Assembly (NCBI GenBank): GCA_047517485.1
Contig: JAKZSU010000257.1
Coordinates: forward strand, 1-25,853
DNA: 25,853 nucleotides
Reading direction: 5' to 3'
Source: JAKZSU01 sp047517485
Lineage (GTDB): Bacteria > Pseudomonadota > Alphaproteobacteria > UBA7887
Shown: positions 6,488 through 15,244 of the stretch, piece after piece
Numbering within the stretch: the first letter of the stretch is position 1
How the letters are laid out: each line of letters starts with the position of its first letter
The notes under the pieces: generated by a model
What the model was told of the DNA's origin: nothing
The model's database searches: none
What the model saw: the letters and a program-made list of their open reading frames with translations, nothing else
Translations under genes and position numbers: made by a program

Positions 6488-8926
6488 TCAAAAGAGGGAT
6501 CCAAATCCGAAGCTGAAGATTTCGGTCTCGTCGAATCCTTCCGATATGACAGCCGAGGTCAGATCAAGTCTCACTGGCCCGAACGGCGAAGCCCAAGAAA
6601 TACCTACCCCCACCGATGCACGGATCGACCCGGTATCGATAGTGTTGATGTTAGTCGTGTCCACATCGGTCAAGGAACCCGCGATCGCGAACAGACGGCC
6701 CTTCACGCCGAGTTCGTTCGGTAGGCCAATCGGAAACGCCAGCTCAAGTGTTCCCTTGTAGAGAACGTTGCCACCCAGCGCATCGTCGGTGCCGATATCG
6801 CGTGGCCCGACGCCAGCCACCGCAAAGCCGCGGAAGCTATTGCCACCGAGGAAAAAGCGGTCCGAAATTTCTATCTCTTCGCCGGATTGCAAGCCGAATA
6901 TGTAGCCCGCCTCGGTGGTCGTCGACACCACCCATTCATCCCAGAAATTGAAGTAATAGCCGCCGCCTACGGATTGCGAAAGATAGTGTTTGTCACCGCC
7001 GAGCCCGGCCAACGCGAACGAATACAGGCCATAATAGCCGGTCGTGGGATCGATCTTGCTGTCACGTCGATCGTATAGCAACGATTGGTCGACGCGGGAC
7101 AGCAGCCTTTCACCTGCCTGGTCGATTACCAATTGCGGCGCCCCTGAGTCTGGCAAGATTTCTTCTTGCGCCAACGTGTATCGCCAAGTCTGAGTCAGAT
7201 ACTCCGACAGCGGATAGCCCGATCTCAAGGAAAAACCGAAATCGCGGCGATCGAACCCGGAATTTTGAAACTCGCGTTCGCGATGAAAAACGTCAAAGCC
7301 GGCGGCGAAATCACGATTGAGAAAATACGGTTCGGTGAAGCTCAGATCGAGATCCTGGGTCACCGCGGAGATGATGAACTGCAGCGACAGGTCCTGGCCG
7401 CGGCCAAGCAGGTTCCGTTCCCGGATACCCACCGATCCCGTCGGCCCTTCGGTGGTCGAGAAACCGCCACCGAATGTCACTTCACCGGTCGACTGCTCTT
7501 CGACGTCGACATTGAGGACAATATTATCCTCCCGGCCTTTTAGAACGTCGTTTACGTCCTGGCCGGTCACCCGCCATCTGGTGCGGCCTTCATCGGCGTT
7601 GAAGTTGCTTCGAACCGTTATGTCGCCGCTCGGTGTTTCGACCAACTCGGCCTCGAGTATCACTTGCGGCGGCCCGCTTCCGGTTCGGTCGTTAAAGTCG
7701 ACCCGCGAGAAGAAACCGAGGTTTTGAATCAGGGTCAGCGAGCGCCGCAGTCGCGCCGCATTGAAGGCATCGCCCTCGGCGAGCCGAACATTGCGGCGGA
7801 TAATCCGGTCGAGTGTTCGCTCATTGCCGGTAACCTCGACCCGTTGAACATAAATCCGCGGGCCCTCGATTACTTTGTAGGTCACGTCGATCGCCAAATC
7901 GTCGCGTCGACGAACGATTTGCGGCTGAACATCGACAAAGGCGAAGCCGCGCGATCCTATGCGATCGGCCAACTCGGCGATGTTTTCCTCGATCTCATCC
8001 GCATTGTACCAATCGCCTTCCTCGGTCGAGACCGGGGAATCGATCGAGTCGGCCTCGAATCCGGGCAACTCCGAGGTCAGCTCGATTTTGCCGTAGCGAT
8101 AGCGTTCGCCCTCGTCGATGGTAAAGGTAATGAAAAAGGTGGATCGATCGGGGGTCAGTTCGGCCAGCGCGTTGACCACCCTGAAATCGGCGAAGCCCTC
8201 TTTCAGGTAGTGGCGGCGCAGCAGCTCGCGGTCAAAACTCAGGCGGTCGGGATCGTAGGAATCAGTGGTCGAGAAGAACCGCCACCACCGGCTTTGCTTG
8301 GTCTGGATGACCTCGCGCAAGGTGCCGTCGCTGAAGTTTGCGTTGCCGATAAAAACAATGCGCTGAACACCGGTCAGCGGGCCCTCGCTGATCTCGAACA
8401 CCAGGTCGACGCGATTTTGCTCGAGCTGAATGACTTTGGGTTCGACCGACGCCGCGAACCGGCCGCTGCGGCGATACAATTCCAGCACCCGCGCGACATC
8501 GGACTGAATCCGGGTCCGGGTGTAGACGGTGCGCGGGCGCAACTGCACCTCGCTTTGCAGGACATCGTCTTCGATGCGCTGGTTGCCCTCGAACGCAAGC
8601 CTGTTGATGATCGGGTTCTCGATGACCTTGACCACCAGAATGCCGCCTTCGCGCGCCATCGTCACATCGGCGAACAAACCGGTGGCGAACAGACTTTTCA
8701 GCGAATCGTTGATCCGTCCCGGGTCGAAGCGGTCGCCCACCACGGTTTTCATATACGAAATGACCGTGGCATCCTCGATGCGCTGATTGCCCTCGATTCG
8801 TATCGCGGAAATAAACGCGCTGTCCTGCGCGTGCCCGGGCGCGGCGAACATTACACCGGCGATAAGCCACAGCCCCACGGCGATCGCACGCGCGGCATAT
8901 CTCATAATACGCTTAGTCCCCGCCAT
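6488..8926 (-). CDS. bamA: Outer membrane protein assembly factor BamA
   Basis: BamA is the central beta-barrel of the BAM complex and inserts outer-membrane proteins. The 812-residue protein has a signal peptide (cleavage near GHA-QDS, about residue 33). Five POTRA repeats follow (IRIEGNQRIEDATV, FEGNQRIEDDVL, IVFIGNANFSD, then a YRYGKIEL region, and VQRVEVTGNERTLD). The C-terminal 16-stranded barrel starts near GRTRWRVTGQDVND. The conserved RGF motif of loop 6 is at 699-701 (GGNSFRGFAVAGVGPRD). The chain ends in Phe after EIFSFGFGS, a typical beta-signal. It follows rseP with 29 bp spacing and precedes skp by 55 bp. Met8 (8905) is a possible alternative start. Confidence 0.97.
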   Translation of the reverse strand: MAGTKRIMRYAARAIAVGLWLIAGVMFAAPGHAQDSAFISAIRIEGNQRIEDATVISYMKTVVGDRFDPGRINDSLKSLFATGLFADVTMAREGGILVVKVIENPIINRLAFEGNQRIEDDVLQSEVQLRPRTVYTRTRIQSDVARVLELYRRSGRFAASVEPKVIQLEQNRVDLVFEISEGPLTGVQRIVFIGNANFSDGTLREVIQTKQSRWWRFFSTTDSYDPDRLSFDRELLRRHYLKEGFADFRVVNALAELTPDRSTFFITFTIDEGERYRYGKIELTSELPGFEADSIDSPVSTEEGDWYNADEIEENIAELADRIGSRGFAFVDVQPQIVRRRDDLAIDVTYKVIEGPRIYVQRVEVTGNERTLDRIIRRNVRLAEGDAFNAARLRRSLTLIQNLGFFSRVDFNDRTGSGPPQVILEAELVETPSGDITVRSNFNADEGRTRWRVTGQDVNDVLKGREDNIVLNVDVEEQSTGEVTFGGGFSTTEGPTGSVGIRERNLLGRGQDLSLQFIISAVTQDLDLSFTEPYFLNRDFAAGFDVFHREREFQNSGFDRRDFGFSLRSGYPLSEYLTQTWRYTLAQEEILPDSGAPQLVIDQAGERLLSRVDQSLLYDRRDSKIDPTTGYYGLYSFALAGLGGDKHYLSQSVGGGYYFNFWDEWVVSTTTEAGYIFGLQSGEEIEISDRFFLGGNSFRGFAVAGVGPRDIGTDDALGGNVLYKGTLELAFPIGLPNELGVKGRLFAIAGSLTDVDTTNINTIDTGSIRASVGVGISWASPFGPVRLDLTSAVISEGFDETEIFSFGFGSLF

Positions 8927-8955
8927 TCGGCATTACGGCTCCCCCACCGTATTCC

Positions 8956-10089
8956 TCAGCCAACGATTCTGGCGAAGAAATCCACCACCGACGGCCGTGT
9001 CAGATCATTAAATGTCGCGAATACCATCAGACTTATAACCAACGCAAATCCGATCATATAGCCGAACTCCTGCGCGCGCGGCCCCAATGGCCGGCCGCGC
9101 ACCGCTTCGAAGGCGTAGAACACCAGATGGCCGCCGTCGAGCATCGGGATGGGAAACAGATTGATCAGGCCCAGCGTGGTCGACAATATGACGATAAACT
9201 CGATCATCGGCAGCAGACCCGCCTCCGCGGTCTGGCCCGACAATTGCGCGATCATGATCGGGCCGCCCAATTCACTGGCATCGCGTTTGCCGATGAGAAT
9301 TTCGCCGAGCCCCTGCAGCGATCGCTTGACCAGAACGTAGATATCGAACATCGCCGCGCCGACCGCGTCGATCGGGCCCAGTCGCACCAATTCCGCCGCC
9401 TTGACGCGGATCCCAAGGCGTCCGATGACATGGGTGTTACCCAAACTGTCTTTGAATTCGTATTCGCGCGGCGTCACCAGGAGCTCGATTTCCGCGTTGT
9501 CGCGGATCACCCCCATGGCCATTTCGACCCCAGGGCCGAACATCACGATATCGCGGAGCTCCTCGAACCGCTCGATCGACACGTCGTCGATCCTGACCAC
9601 ATGGTCGCCGGGAAGGAAGCCGGCTTCGAGCGCCGCCGAATCCTCCATGATCGTGTCGATGATCGCCGGCGTAATCGGTCGTCCCGCGGTCATGAACAGA
9701 CCGGCATAGAGCGCCAAGGCGAGGACGAAATTCGCCGCCGGGCCGGCGGTGACGATAGCGGTGCGCTGCGCCAGCGACTTGTAATGGAAACAGACCGCCC
9801 GGTCTTCCGGTGTCATGCGTTCGATGTGGCTGGTAACCCGGCTCGACGGTCCGTCATCGCCGTAGAACCGGACATAGCCGCCCAGCGGAACCAGGCCGAC
9901 TTTCCAGCGCGTCCCGTTGCGCGTGGTATAGCCGAAGATTTCGCGACCAAAGCCGATCGAGAAGACCTCGACCCTCACACCGCATCGCCGCGCCACCCAA
10001 TAGTGGCCGAATTCGTGAATAAACACGACCAGGGTGAAGACGATCAAAAACGCGAAAAGCGTGTGGCCAAATCCGAGTAGTGTTTCCAT
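8956..10089 (-). CDS. rseP: RIP metalloprotease RseP (site-2 protease)
   Basis: This is an inner-membrane zinc protease that cuts transmembrane segments, classically anti-sigma factors in the envelope-stress response and remnant signal peptides. The zinc motif HEFGH is at residues 25-29 in the first membrane segment. The second zinc-ligand motif is NLFPIPMLDGGH, with Asp318. A single PDZ domain lies about 130-200 (AALEAGFLPGDHVVRIDDVSIERFEEL). E. coli RseP has two PDZ domains; the 377-residue, one-PDZ form fits alphaproteobacterial homologues. Four hydrophobic membrane segments are visible. It lies in the conserved uppS-cdsA-dxr-rseP-bamA order. The 61-bp gap to dxr contains a terminal-repeat relic. 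Confidence 0.96.
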   Translation of the reverse strand: METLLGFGHTLFAFLIVFTLVVFIHEFGHYWVARRCGVRVEVFSIGFGREIFGYTTRNGTRWKVGLVPLGGYVRFYGDDGPSSRVTSHIERMTPEDRAVCFHYKSLAQRTAIVTAGPAANFVLALALYAGLFMTAGRPITPAIIDTIMEDSAALEAGFLPGDHVVRIDDVSIERFEELRDIVMFGPGVEMAMGVIRDNAEIELLVTPREYEFKDSLGNTHVIGRLGIRVKAAELVRLGPIDAVGAAMFDIYVLVKRSLQGLGEILIGKRDASELGGPIMIAQLSGQTAEAGLLPMIEFIVILSTTLGLINLFPIPMLDGGHLVFYAFEAVRGRPLGPRAQEFGYMIGFALVISLMVFATFNDLTRPSVVDFFARIVG

Positions 10090-10116
10090 AACAATCCGTA
10101 GCGGCGTCGTCGCCTA

Positions 10117-10153
10117 TTATATCAAGGGTGGATTATAATGACCCTTGGTATTA
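10117..10153. repeat. Collapsed copy of the TACCAAGG-type terminal repeat
   Basis: An imperfect 13-bp inverted repeat (10117-10129 with 10141-10153, 11 of 13 pairs) surrounds the loop GGATTATAATG. Read on the minus strand, about 25 of 28 bases match one arm of the element at 5537-5838, preceded by TAATACCAA of the other arm. This is what remains if the interior was deleted between GGGT microhomologies in the two arms. The TAA stop of dxr is its first triplet. The perfect CAAGGGT/ACCCTTG stem could also act as a weak transcription pause or RNA-processing hairpin. Confidence 0.6.
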
Positions 10154-11347
10154 AGTGCCGGAACCGGCTGACACAATCAAGGCATTCGCGATCTCGCGCG
10201 CCTCGTTGTCGATCTCGACAACCTCGCCGAGCGAGGCGACGTCGCCGAGTTTGCTGCGCTCCAAGGTATCCTCGACCACGGAGACAATATCCAGGAAGCC
10301 GATGCGTCCGGCAAGAAAGCCGTGCACGGCCACTTCGTTGGCGGCATTCATCGTGGTCGCCGCCGCGGCCCCCATCTTAAGCACTTCGCGAGCAAGACCA
10401 ATTGCGGGAAACTTCACTATATCAGGATTCTCGAAGGTCAAATTACCAATTTGCGCGAGATCGAGCCGCGGCACCGGCGCCGCCACCCGGTCGGGCCAGG
10501 CCAGGCTATAGGCGATCGGCGTTCGCATATCGGGGGAGCCGAGCTGGGCGAGGACCGAACCGTCGCAATAGGCGACCATGCTGTGCACCACCGATTGCGG
10601 ATGAACCAGGATCTCGATTTGGTCCTCGGCGACGGGAAACAGATGATACGCCTCGATCAACTCGAGACCCTTGTTCATCATAGTTGCCGAATCGACGGAA
10701 ATCTTCGCCCCCATGTCCCAATTCGGATGGGCCACCGCCTCACTTGGCGTGACCTGGGCCATGGCCGCTCGATCGAAATCGCGAAACGGACCGCCGGACG
10801 CGGTGAGGATGATTTTCTCGACCCGCTCAGGGCGATCGAAATCGAATACCTGGAATATCGCATTGTGCTCGGAATCCACCGGCAGCAAGGTGGCGCCGTG
10901 CCGCGCGACCTCGCGCAGCATTAGCGCGCCGGCGCAAACCAGGCATTCCTTGTTGGCCAGCGCCACCACCGCGCCGCGTCGCACCGCCGCCAACGTGGGC
11001 TGAAGGCCGGCGGCGCCGACGATTCCCGCCATCACCCAATCCGACGGCAGACTGGCCGCTTCGATCAGCCCCTCGACACCGGCCGCGACCCGCACCGCCG
11101 TGCCGTCCAACGCGGCTTTCAGTTCGCCATAACAGCTTTCATCGGCGACCACGGCGAGCCGCGCGTCCAATTGTCGCGCCTGGCGCGCGAGAAGGTCAAC
11201 GTTCGACCGTGCGGTCAGCGCCTCGACGCGGTACGCCGCCAAATTGGATTCGAGCAGATTGACCGTGCTGCGGCCGATCGATCCGGTCGACCCGAGAATT
11301 GTCACGCTGCGCGGTTTTGAACGGGTATGTGTGGCTTGGATCGCCAT
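10151..11347 (-). CDS. dxr: 1-deoxy-D-xylulose-5-phosphate reductoisomerase
   Basis: Dxr converts DXP to 2-C-methyl-D-erythritol 4-phosphate with NADPH, the committed step of the non-mevalonate isoprenoid pathway. The 398-residue protein shows the NADPH-binding motif GSTGSIG at 19-25 and the metal and substrate stretch PVDSEHNAIFQ. It also has ASGGPFRDF, NWDMGAKISVDSATMMNKGLELIEA and HPQSVVHSMV. All family landmarks are present and the length is normal. A GGGGTAA stretch overlapping the cdsA stop codon acts as its likely ribosome-binding site, which implies coupling to cdsA 7 bp upstream. Its stop codon lies at the edge of the repeat relic at 10117-10153. Its product feeds UppS, encoded two genes upstream. 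Confidence 0.97.
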   Translation of the reverse strand: MAIQATHTRSKPRSVTILGSTGSIGRSTVNLLESNLAAYRVEALTARSNVDLLARQARQLDARLAVVADESCYGELKAALDGTAVRVAAGVEGLIEAASLPSDWVMAGIVGAAGLQPTLAAVRRGAVVALANKECLVCAGALMLREVARHGATLLPVDSEHNAIFQVFDFDRPERVEKIILTASGGPFRDFDRAAMAQVTPSEAVAHPNWDMGAKISVDSATMMNKGLELIEAYHLFPVAEDQIEILVHPQSVVHSMVAYCDGSVLAQLGSPDMRTPIAYSLAWPDRVAAPVPRLDLAQIGNLTFENPDIVKFPAIGLAREVLKMGAAAATTMNAANEVAVHGFLAGRIGFLDIVSVVEDTLERSKLGDVASLGEVVEIDNEAREIANALIVSAGSGT

Positions 11348-11354
11348 GCGACGC

Positions 11355-12137
11355 TTACCCCATCACCGTCAGCACGGTCGCGGCCATCACCGGCGCGGTC
11401 ATCATCACGCCATCGACGCAGTCGAGCAGACCGCCGTGTCCCGGGATCAAGTCGCCCGAATCCTTAACCTCGGCGCGTCGTTTGAGCCACGACTCGAAAA
11501 GATCGCCAAGTTGCGCGATAACCGCCAGAATCGCCGCGCCGACACTCGCGACGAGCGGCGGTAGGATCGCCGAGGCCGTCGCGATCGCCGCGCCGACCGC
11601 CGCCGCGGCCACCATGCCGCCAAACAGTCCGGCCCAGGTCTTGCCGGGGCTGATCGCCGGCGCGAGCTTGCGCCCGCCGATACCGCGACCGGCGAAATAG
11701 GCGCCGATATCGGTCGCCCAAATCACCGCCAGGAGCCAAACAATCAGCAGAACGCCGCTATCCGGAACCGCTCTCAGCAAAACCAGGGCGATACCGGCGC
11801 CGGCAATATAGAGCGGCCCGAGACCGGCAAGACCTCTTGCCGTTAACGGACCACGGGCCGCCAGAGCCAGGCCGACCCCAGCCACCACCAACCCGACCAA
11901 AGCCCATTGGACAATACCGAAATGGGCGGCGACCAGTCCCACCGCGGCGAGCAGGGCGACCAGCGACATACCACCCGGGCTGGTCACTAGGCCAACCCAC
12001 TCGCGCGCCAGCAACCCGGTCACCAGGAGCAGCGCGATCAACAGGAACAAGCCGCCGAGCCATACCACCGCCAAAGCGACCGGCGCCAGCACGGCGGACG
12101 ACAGCACGCGCAGTCTGAGTTCGGACGATATCGCCAT
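11355..12137 (-). CDS. cdsA: Phosphatidate cytidylyltransferase (CDP-diglyceride synthase)
   Basis: CdsA makes CDP-diacylglycerol from phosphatidic acid and CTP in the inner membrane, the precursor of all phospholipids. The protein is strongly hydrophobic, with about seven or eight membrane segments. It ends with the family signature region: WATDIGAYFAGRGIGGRKLAPAISPGKTWAGLFGG, split here as WATDIGAYFAGR and KLAPAISPGKTWAGLFGG, then HGGLLDCVDGVMMTAPV. The start is uncertain. I use the ATG at 12137 (MAISSELRLRVL, 260 residues), one base after the uppS stop. Others in frame are an ATG at 12158 and a TTG at 12188, both inside uppS. It is Ala/Val/Leu/Gly-rich between 40 and 110, as usual for this family. 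Confidence 0.95.
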   Translation of the reverse strand: MAISSELRLRVLSSAVLAPVALAVVWLGGLFLLIALLLVTGLLAREWVGLVTSPGGMSLVALLAAVGLVAAHFGIVQWALVGLVVAGVGLALAARGPLTARGLAGLGPLYIAGAGIALVLLRAVPDSGVLLIVWLLAVIWATDIGAYFAGRGIGGRKLAPAISPGKTWAGLFGGMVAAAAVGAAIATASAILPPLVASVGAAILAVIAQLGDLFESWLKRRAEVKDSGDLIPGHGGLLDCVDGVMMTAPVMAATVLTVMG

Positions 12138-12138
12138 T

Positions 12139-12873
12139 TCAGCCACTGGTTCCGCCATAGCGGCGTTCGCGCCGTTGAAACTCGACAATCGAGCGTTCCA
12201 GTTCCTCGCGTCCGAAATCCGGCCACAGCACCGGCGTGAAGACCAATTCCGAGTACGCCGATTGCCACAGCAAGAAATTGCTCAATCGGTGCTCGCCGCT
12301 GGTGCGTATCAGCAGATCCGGATCAGGGGTTCCCTGGGTTTGCAAAAAAGAGGCGAAGTAGTCGGCGTTGATCGCGTCCGGCTCAATCTGACCCGACGCC
12401 ACCTGCGCGGCGACCGCGCGGACGGCGGAGACGATTTCATTGCGGCCGCCGTAATTGAGCGCCACCGTCAGCGTCAGTCCCCGGTTATCACCGGTTCGCT
12501 CTTCGGCGTCGTCGATGAGGTCCTGGATGTCCGGGTCGAGCGCATCGGTGTCGCCGATCACCCGAAGCCTCACGTCATTGTCGGCCAGTTCGTTCAATTC
12601 GCGTCTCAGATAGAGCCGCAGCAGGCTCATCAGGTCCTGCACCTCGGCCACCGGTCGCTTCCAATTCTCCGACGAGAACGCGTAGAGCGTCAGATACTCC
12701 ACCCCGAGTTCGGCGCACGCCTTGACTGCGGTTCGAACCGAGTCGGCGCCACGCTGGTGGCCGACCACGCGCGGCAAGCCGCGGCTTCCGGCCCAGCGAC
12801 CGTTGCCGTCCATGATGATCGCGATATGTCGCGGCGGCGCCAGCGACGCCTCCGGTGATGCGGCGGTTTCCAT
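12139..12873 (-). CDS. uppS: Isoprenyl (di-trans,poly-cis-undecaprenyl diphosphate) synthase
   Basis: This cytosolic cis-prenyltransferase extends farnesyl diphosphate with isopentenyl diphosphate to form undecaprenyl diphosphate, the lipid carrier for peptidoglycan and O-antigen. The 244-residue protein has the catalytic Asp22 in HIAIIMDGNGRWA. It also has GHQRGADSVR, YLTLYAFSSENWKRP, LNYGGRNEI and the C-terminal signature PDPDLLIRTSGEHRLSNFLL followed by WQSAYSELVF. All five conserved regions of the Z-type synthases are intact. It sits 7 bp downstream of frr and touches cdsA, in the widely conserved frr-uppS-cdsA order. Confidence 0.97.
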   Translation of the reverse strand: METAASPEASLAPPRHIAIIMDGNGRWAGSRGLPRVVGHQRGADSVRTAVKACAELGVEYLTLYAFSSENWKRPVAEVQDLMSLLRLYLRRELNELADNDVRLRVIGDTDALDPDIQDLIDDAEERTGDNRGLTLTVALNYGGRNEIVSAVRAVAAQVASGQIEPDAINADYFASFLQTQGTPDPDLLIRTSGEHRLSNFLLWQSAYSELVFTPVLWPDFGREELERSIVEFQRRERRYGGTSG

Positions 12874-12880
12874 CGCGGTA

Positions 12881-13438
12881 TCAGACCTGCAGGATATCCT
12901 GCTCCTTATGTTCCATCTTGTCGCCGATGGCGGTGATCATCTCGTCGGTTAGTTTTTGGACTTCGTCGCCGCGTTGGCGATGCTCGTCTTCGGAAATATC
13001 GCCCGCCTTTTCCATCCGCTTGAGCTTATCCATGCCGTCGCGGCGCACGTTGCGCACCGAGACCCGCGCATCCTCGGCATACTTGTGGGCAATCTTGGCG
13101 AGTTCCTTGCGGCGCTCTTCGGTCAATTCGGGTATCGGCACGCGGACCAGCTGGCCATCGCTCATCGGATTGAGCCCGAGATCGCCATCACGAATCGCGG
13201 TCTCGACCGGCTTGACCATGGATTTGTCCCACACCTGGACCGCGATCATGCGCGGTTCGGGGACGTTTACCGACGCCACTTGGTTGAGCGGCATCTGCGA
13301 TCCGTAAGCATCCACCATGATTGGGTCCAAGAGGTTGACCGACGCTCGGCCTGTCCGCAGGCCGCCGTATTCGCTTCTAAGAACCTCAATCGCCCCGTCC
13401 ATCCGACGGCGTAAGTCAGCCATATCGAAGGCAGCCAT
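12881..13438 (-). CDS. frr: Ribosome recycling factor
   Basis: RRF splits post-termination ribosomes together with EF-G. The 185-residue protein is of the usual length. It shows the N-terminal helix (DMADLRRRMDGAIEVLRSEYGGLRTGRAS) in two parts, DLRRRMDGAIEVLRSEY and GLRTGRASVNLLDPIMVDAYG, and then PLNQVASVNVPEPRMIAVQVW. The C-terminal helices hold PIPELTEERRKELAKIAHK and the RNVRRDGMDKLKRM region. It is 3 bp downstream of pyrH, so the two are probably translated from one message. Confidence 0.97.
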   Translation of the reverse strand: MAAFDMADLRRRMDGAIEVLRSEYGGLRTGRASVNLLDPIMVDAYGSQMPLNQVASVNVPEPRMIAVQVWDKSMVKPVETAIRDGDLGLNPMSDGQLVRVPIPELTEERRKELAKIAHKYAEDARVSVRNVRRDGMDKLKRMEKAGDISEDEHRQRGDEVQKLTDEMITAIGDKMEHKEQDILQV

Positions 13439-13441
13439 ATC

Positions 13442-14191
13442 TCACCCCTTTTCGGTTATGATCGTATACCTACCGTCGCCGCGAATCACATCCGCCAACG
13501 CGCTGGGATTGTGGATCGAGAACACCAGTATAGGGATGTCGTTCTCGCGGGCCAATGCGATCGCGGAGGCGTCCATGACCTTCAGACCGTCGCGCAACAC
13601 GCGACTATAACTCAGCGACTCGAATCGCTCGGCCGACGCATCGGTCTTGGGGTCCGACGTATAGACGCCGTCCACCTGGGTCGCCTTGAGAAGCGCGTCG
13701 CATCCCAGTTCCGCCGCGCGCAGCGCCGCCGCCGTGTCGGTGGTGAAATATGGATTACCGGACCCGGCGGCGCACACCACCACGCGCCCGCGCTCCATAT
13801 GGCGGCTGGCGCGACGGCGAATATAGGTCTCGCATATGGTCTGCATGGGGATCGCCGACAGCACCCGCGTTGGTACCGAAATTTTCTCCAGCGCGCTTTG
13901 CAGCGCCAAGGCGTTGATCACGGTGGCCAACATGCCCATACTGTCCGCGGTCGGCCGGTCGATCCCCGCCGCGACACCGGCGAGGCCGCGAAAGATGTTG
14001 CCGCCGCCGACCACGACACAGACTTCGACCCCCATATCGTGAAGGTGTTTCACTTGGTCGGCGATGAGAATCACCGCGTCCGATTCGAAACCATACTCGG
14101 CTTCGCCCATCAGCGCTTCGCCTGACAATTTGAGAAGAACCCGCCCATAGCGCACGGAAGAAGCCGTCATCAGGTCTTCTTCTGACGCCAT
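13442..14191 (-). CDS. pyrH: UMP kinase
   Basis: PyrH phosphorylates UMP to UDP in pyrimidine nucleotide synthesis. It is the hexameric bacterial amino-acid-kinase-fold enzyme, not a P-loop kinase. Motifs: RVLLKLSGEALMG near the N-terminus, VVVGGGNIFRGLAG, DSMGMLATVINALALQSALE, VVCAAGSGNPYFTTDTAAALRAAE in two blocks (VVCAAGSGNPYFTTD and AAALRAAELGCD), and LKATQVDGVYTSDPK. The ATG at 14191 (MASEEDLMTASS, 249 residues) has AGGAGG seven bases upstream, which decides the start. The frame stays open to 14245, but those extra residues lack a ribosome-binding site and cross a palindrome. Gene order tsf-pyrH-frr is conserved. Confidence 0.97.
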   Translation of the reverse strand: MASEEDLMTASSVRYGRVLLKLSGEALMGEAEYGFESDAVILIADQVKHLHDMGVEVCVVVGGGNIFRGLAGVAAGIDRPTADSMGMLATVINALALQSALEKISVPTRVLSAIPMQTICETYIRRRASRHMERGRVVVCAAGSGNPYFTTDTAAALRAAELGCDALLKATQVDGVYTSDPKTDASAERFESLSYSRVLRDGLKVMDASAIALARENDIPILVFSIHNPSALADVIRGDGRYTIITEKG

Positions 14192-14222
14192 TCCTGTCCT
14201 CCTGATACAATCATTAAGGGAC

Positions 14223-14241
14223 CGCTCAAGCGGCTTGAGCG
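14223..14241. promoter_or_regulatory. Perfect 8-bp inverted repeat upstream of pyrH
   Basis: CGCTCAAG (14223-14230) and CTTGAGCG (14234-14241) form a perfect stem with a three-base loop between tsf and pyrH. It is 32 bases upstream of the pyrH start. There is no T-tract after it on either strand, so a classical intrinsic terminator is unlikely. It could be an RNA-processing site, a pause hairpin or an operator. Confidence 0.4.
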
Positions 14242-14314
14242 ACAATATGACTATACGCCACTTGCCCGATTATTGTCGGCGCAAAGTTTCCCTAAAGCGA
14301 TCGGCGCGCGCGTA

Positions 14315-15244
14315 TCAAGACCCCGATTGCACGGCGGCCACTTCGGCGGCGAAATCGCTTTCTTCCTTCTCGACCCCTTCACCAAGTTCGAAGCGCAGGA
14401 ATCCAGTGATCTCGATCGCCGCGCCGGCCTCCTTCGCCGCCGCCGCGGTGGCATCGGCGACCTTGGTCTCGTTGTCGATGACGAACGTCTGCTCGTTGAG
14501 GACGATATCTTGGTAATATTTTCGCAACCGACCCTCCACCATCTTTGCGATAATTTCTTCCGGCTTACCCGATTCCCGTGCCTGATCGGCCAGGACCGCG
14601 CGCTCGCGATCGAGCAGCGATGCGTCCACACCGTCCCGGGTCACCGCTTCCGGCCGCGCCGCCGCGACATGCATCGCGACCTGTTTACCGAATGCGGCAA
14701 GCATTGCCTGATCGCCGTCCGATGACAAAGCCACCAGCACCCCGATCTTGCCAAGCCCGGGCGCCGCGTCATTGTGGATGTAACTCGCGATCACGCCATT
14801 TTCGACCGTGAGCCCGGCCGAACGGCGCAATACTATGTTTTCGCCGATCTTGCCGACCAACACCGTTGCCTGATCCGCGACCGTACGGCCGGCGCCAGGA
14901 AAATCGGCCGCCTTGAGCGCGTCCTCGACGCCGCCCACCGCCCGCGCGATGTCGGCGACACCGGAAACGAAGCCCTGGAAATCCTCATTGCGGGCAACGA
15001 AATCGGTCTCCGAGTTAACCTCGACAATCGCGCCGGCGGTGCCATCGACCGAAATGCCGACCAAACCTTCCGCGGCCACCCGGCCGGCTTTCTTGGCGGC
15101 GGCGGCCAAACCGTTCTTGCGCAGCCAATCGACCGCGTCGTCGATCACGCCGGCGGTCTCGATCAGCGCCTTTTTGCAGTCCATCATGCCCGCGCCGGTT
15201 TTTTGGCGCAGTTCCTTGACCAGGGAGGCGGTAATCTCAGCCAT
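14315..15244 (-). CDS. tsf: Elongation factor Ts
   Basis: EF-Ts exchanges GDP for GTP on EF-Tu. The 309-residue protein begins with the UBA-like domain MAEITASLVKELRQKTGAGM followed by MDCKKALIE. The EF-Tu-contacting TDFVARN motif is at 80-86. Two dimerisation-type subdomains follow (FGKQVAMHVAAARPEAV, and GRLRKYYQDIVLNEQTFV). The C-terminal tail (about 295-309) is acidic and Ala/Glu-rich. The gene lies 69 bp downstream of the true rpsB stop, and rpsB-tsf is a near-universal bacterial pair. No anomalies. Confidence 0.97.
   Translation of the reverse strand: MAEITASLVKELRQKTGAGMMDCKKALIETAGVIDDAVDWLRKNGLAAAAKKAGRVAAEGLVGISVDGTAGAIVEVNSETDFVARNEDFQGFVSGVADIARAVGGVEDALKAADFPGAGRTVADQATVLVGKIGENIVLRRSAGLTVENGVIASYIHNDAAPGLGKIGVLVALSSDGDQAMLAAFGKQVAMHVAAARPEAVTRDGVDASLLDRERAVLADQARESGKPEEIIAKMVEGRLRKYYQDIVLNEQTFVIDNETKVADATAAAAKEAGAAIEITGFLRFELGEGVEKEESDFAAEVAAVQSGS

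Noticed and set aside
7664..9061. 465-residue plus-strand ORF opposite bamA
   Set aside because: It runs antisense through conserved POTRA coding sequence and shows no family similarity.
14192..14245. N-terminal extension of PyrH
   Set aside because: It has no ribosome-binding site and spans a palindrome, whereas the ATG at 14191 has AGGAGG at ideal spacing.
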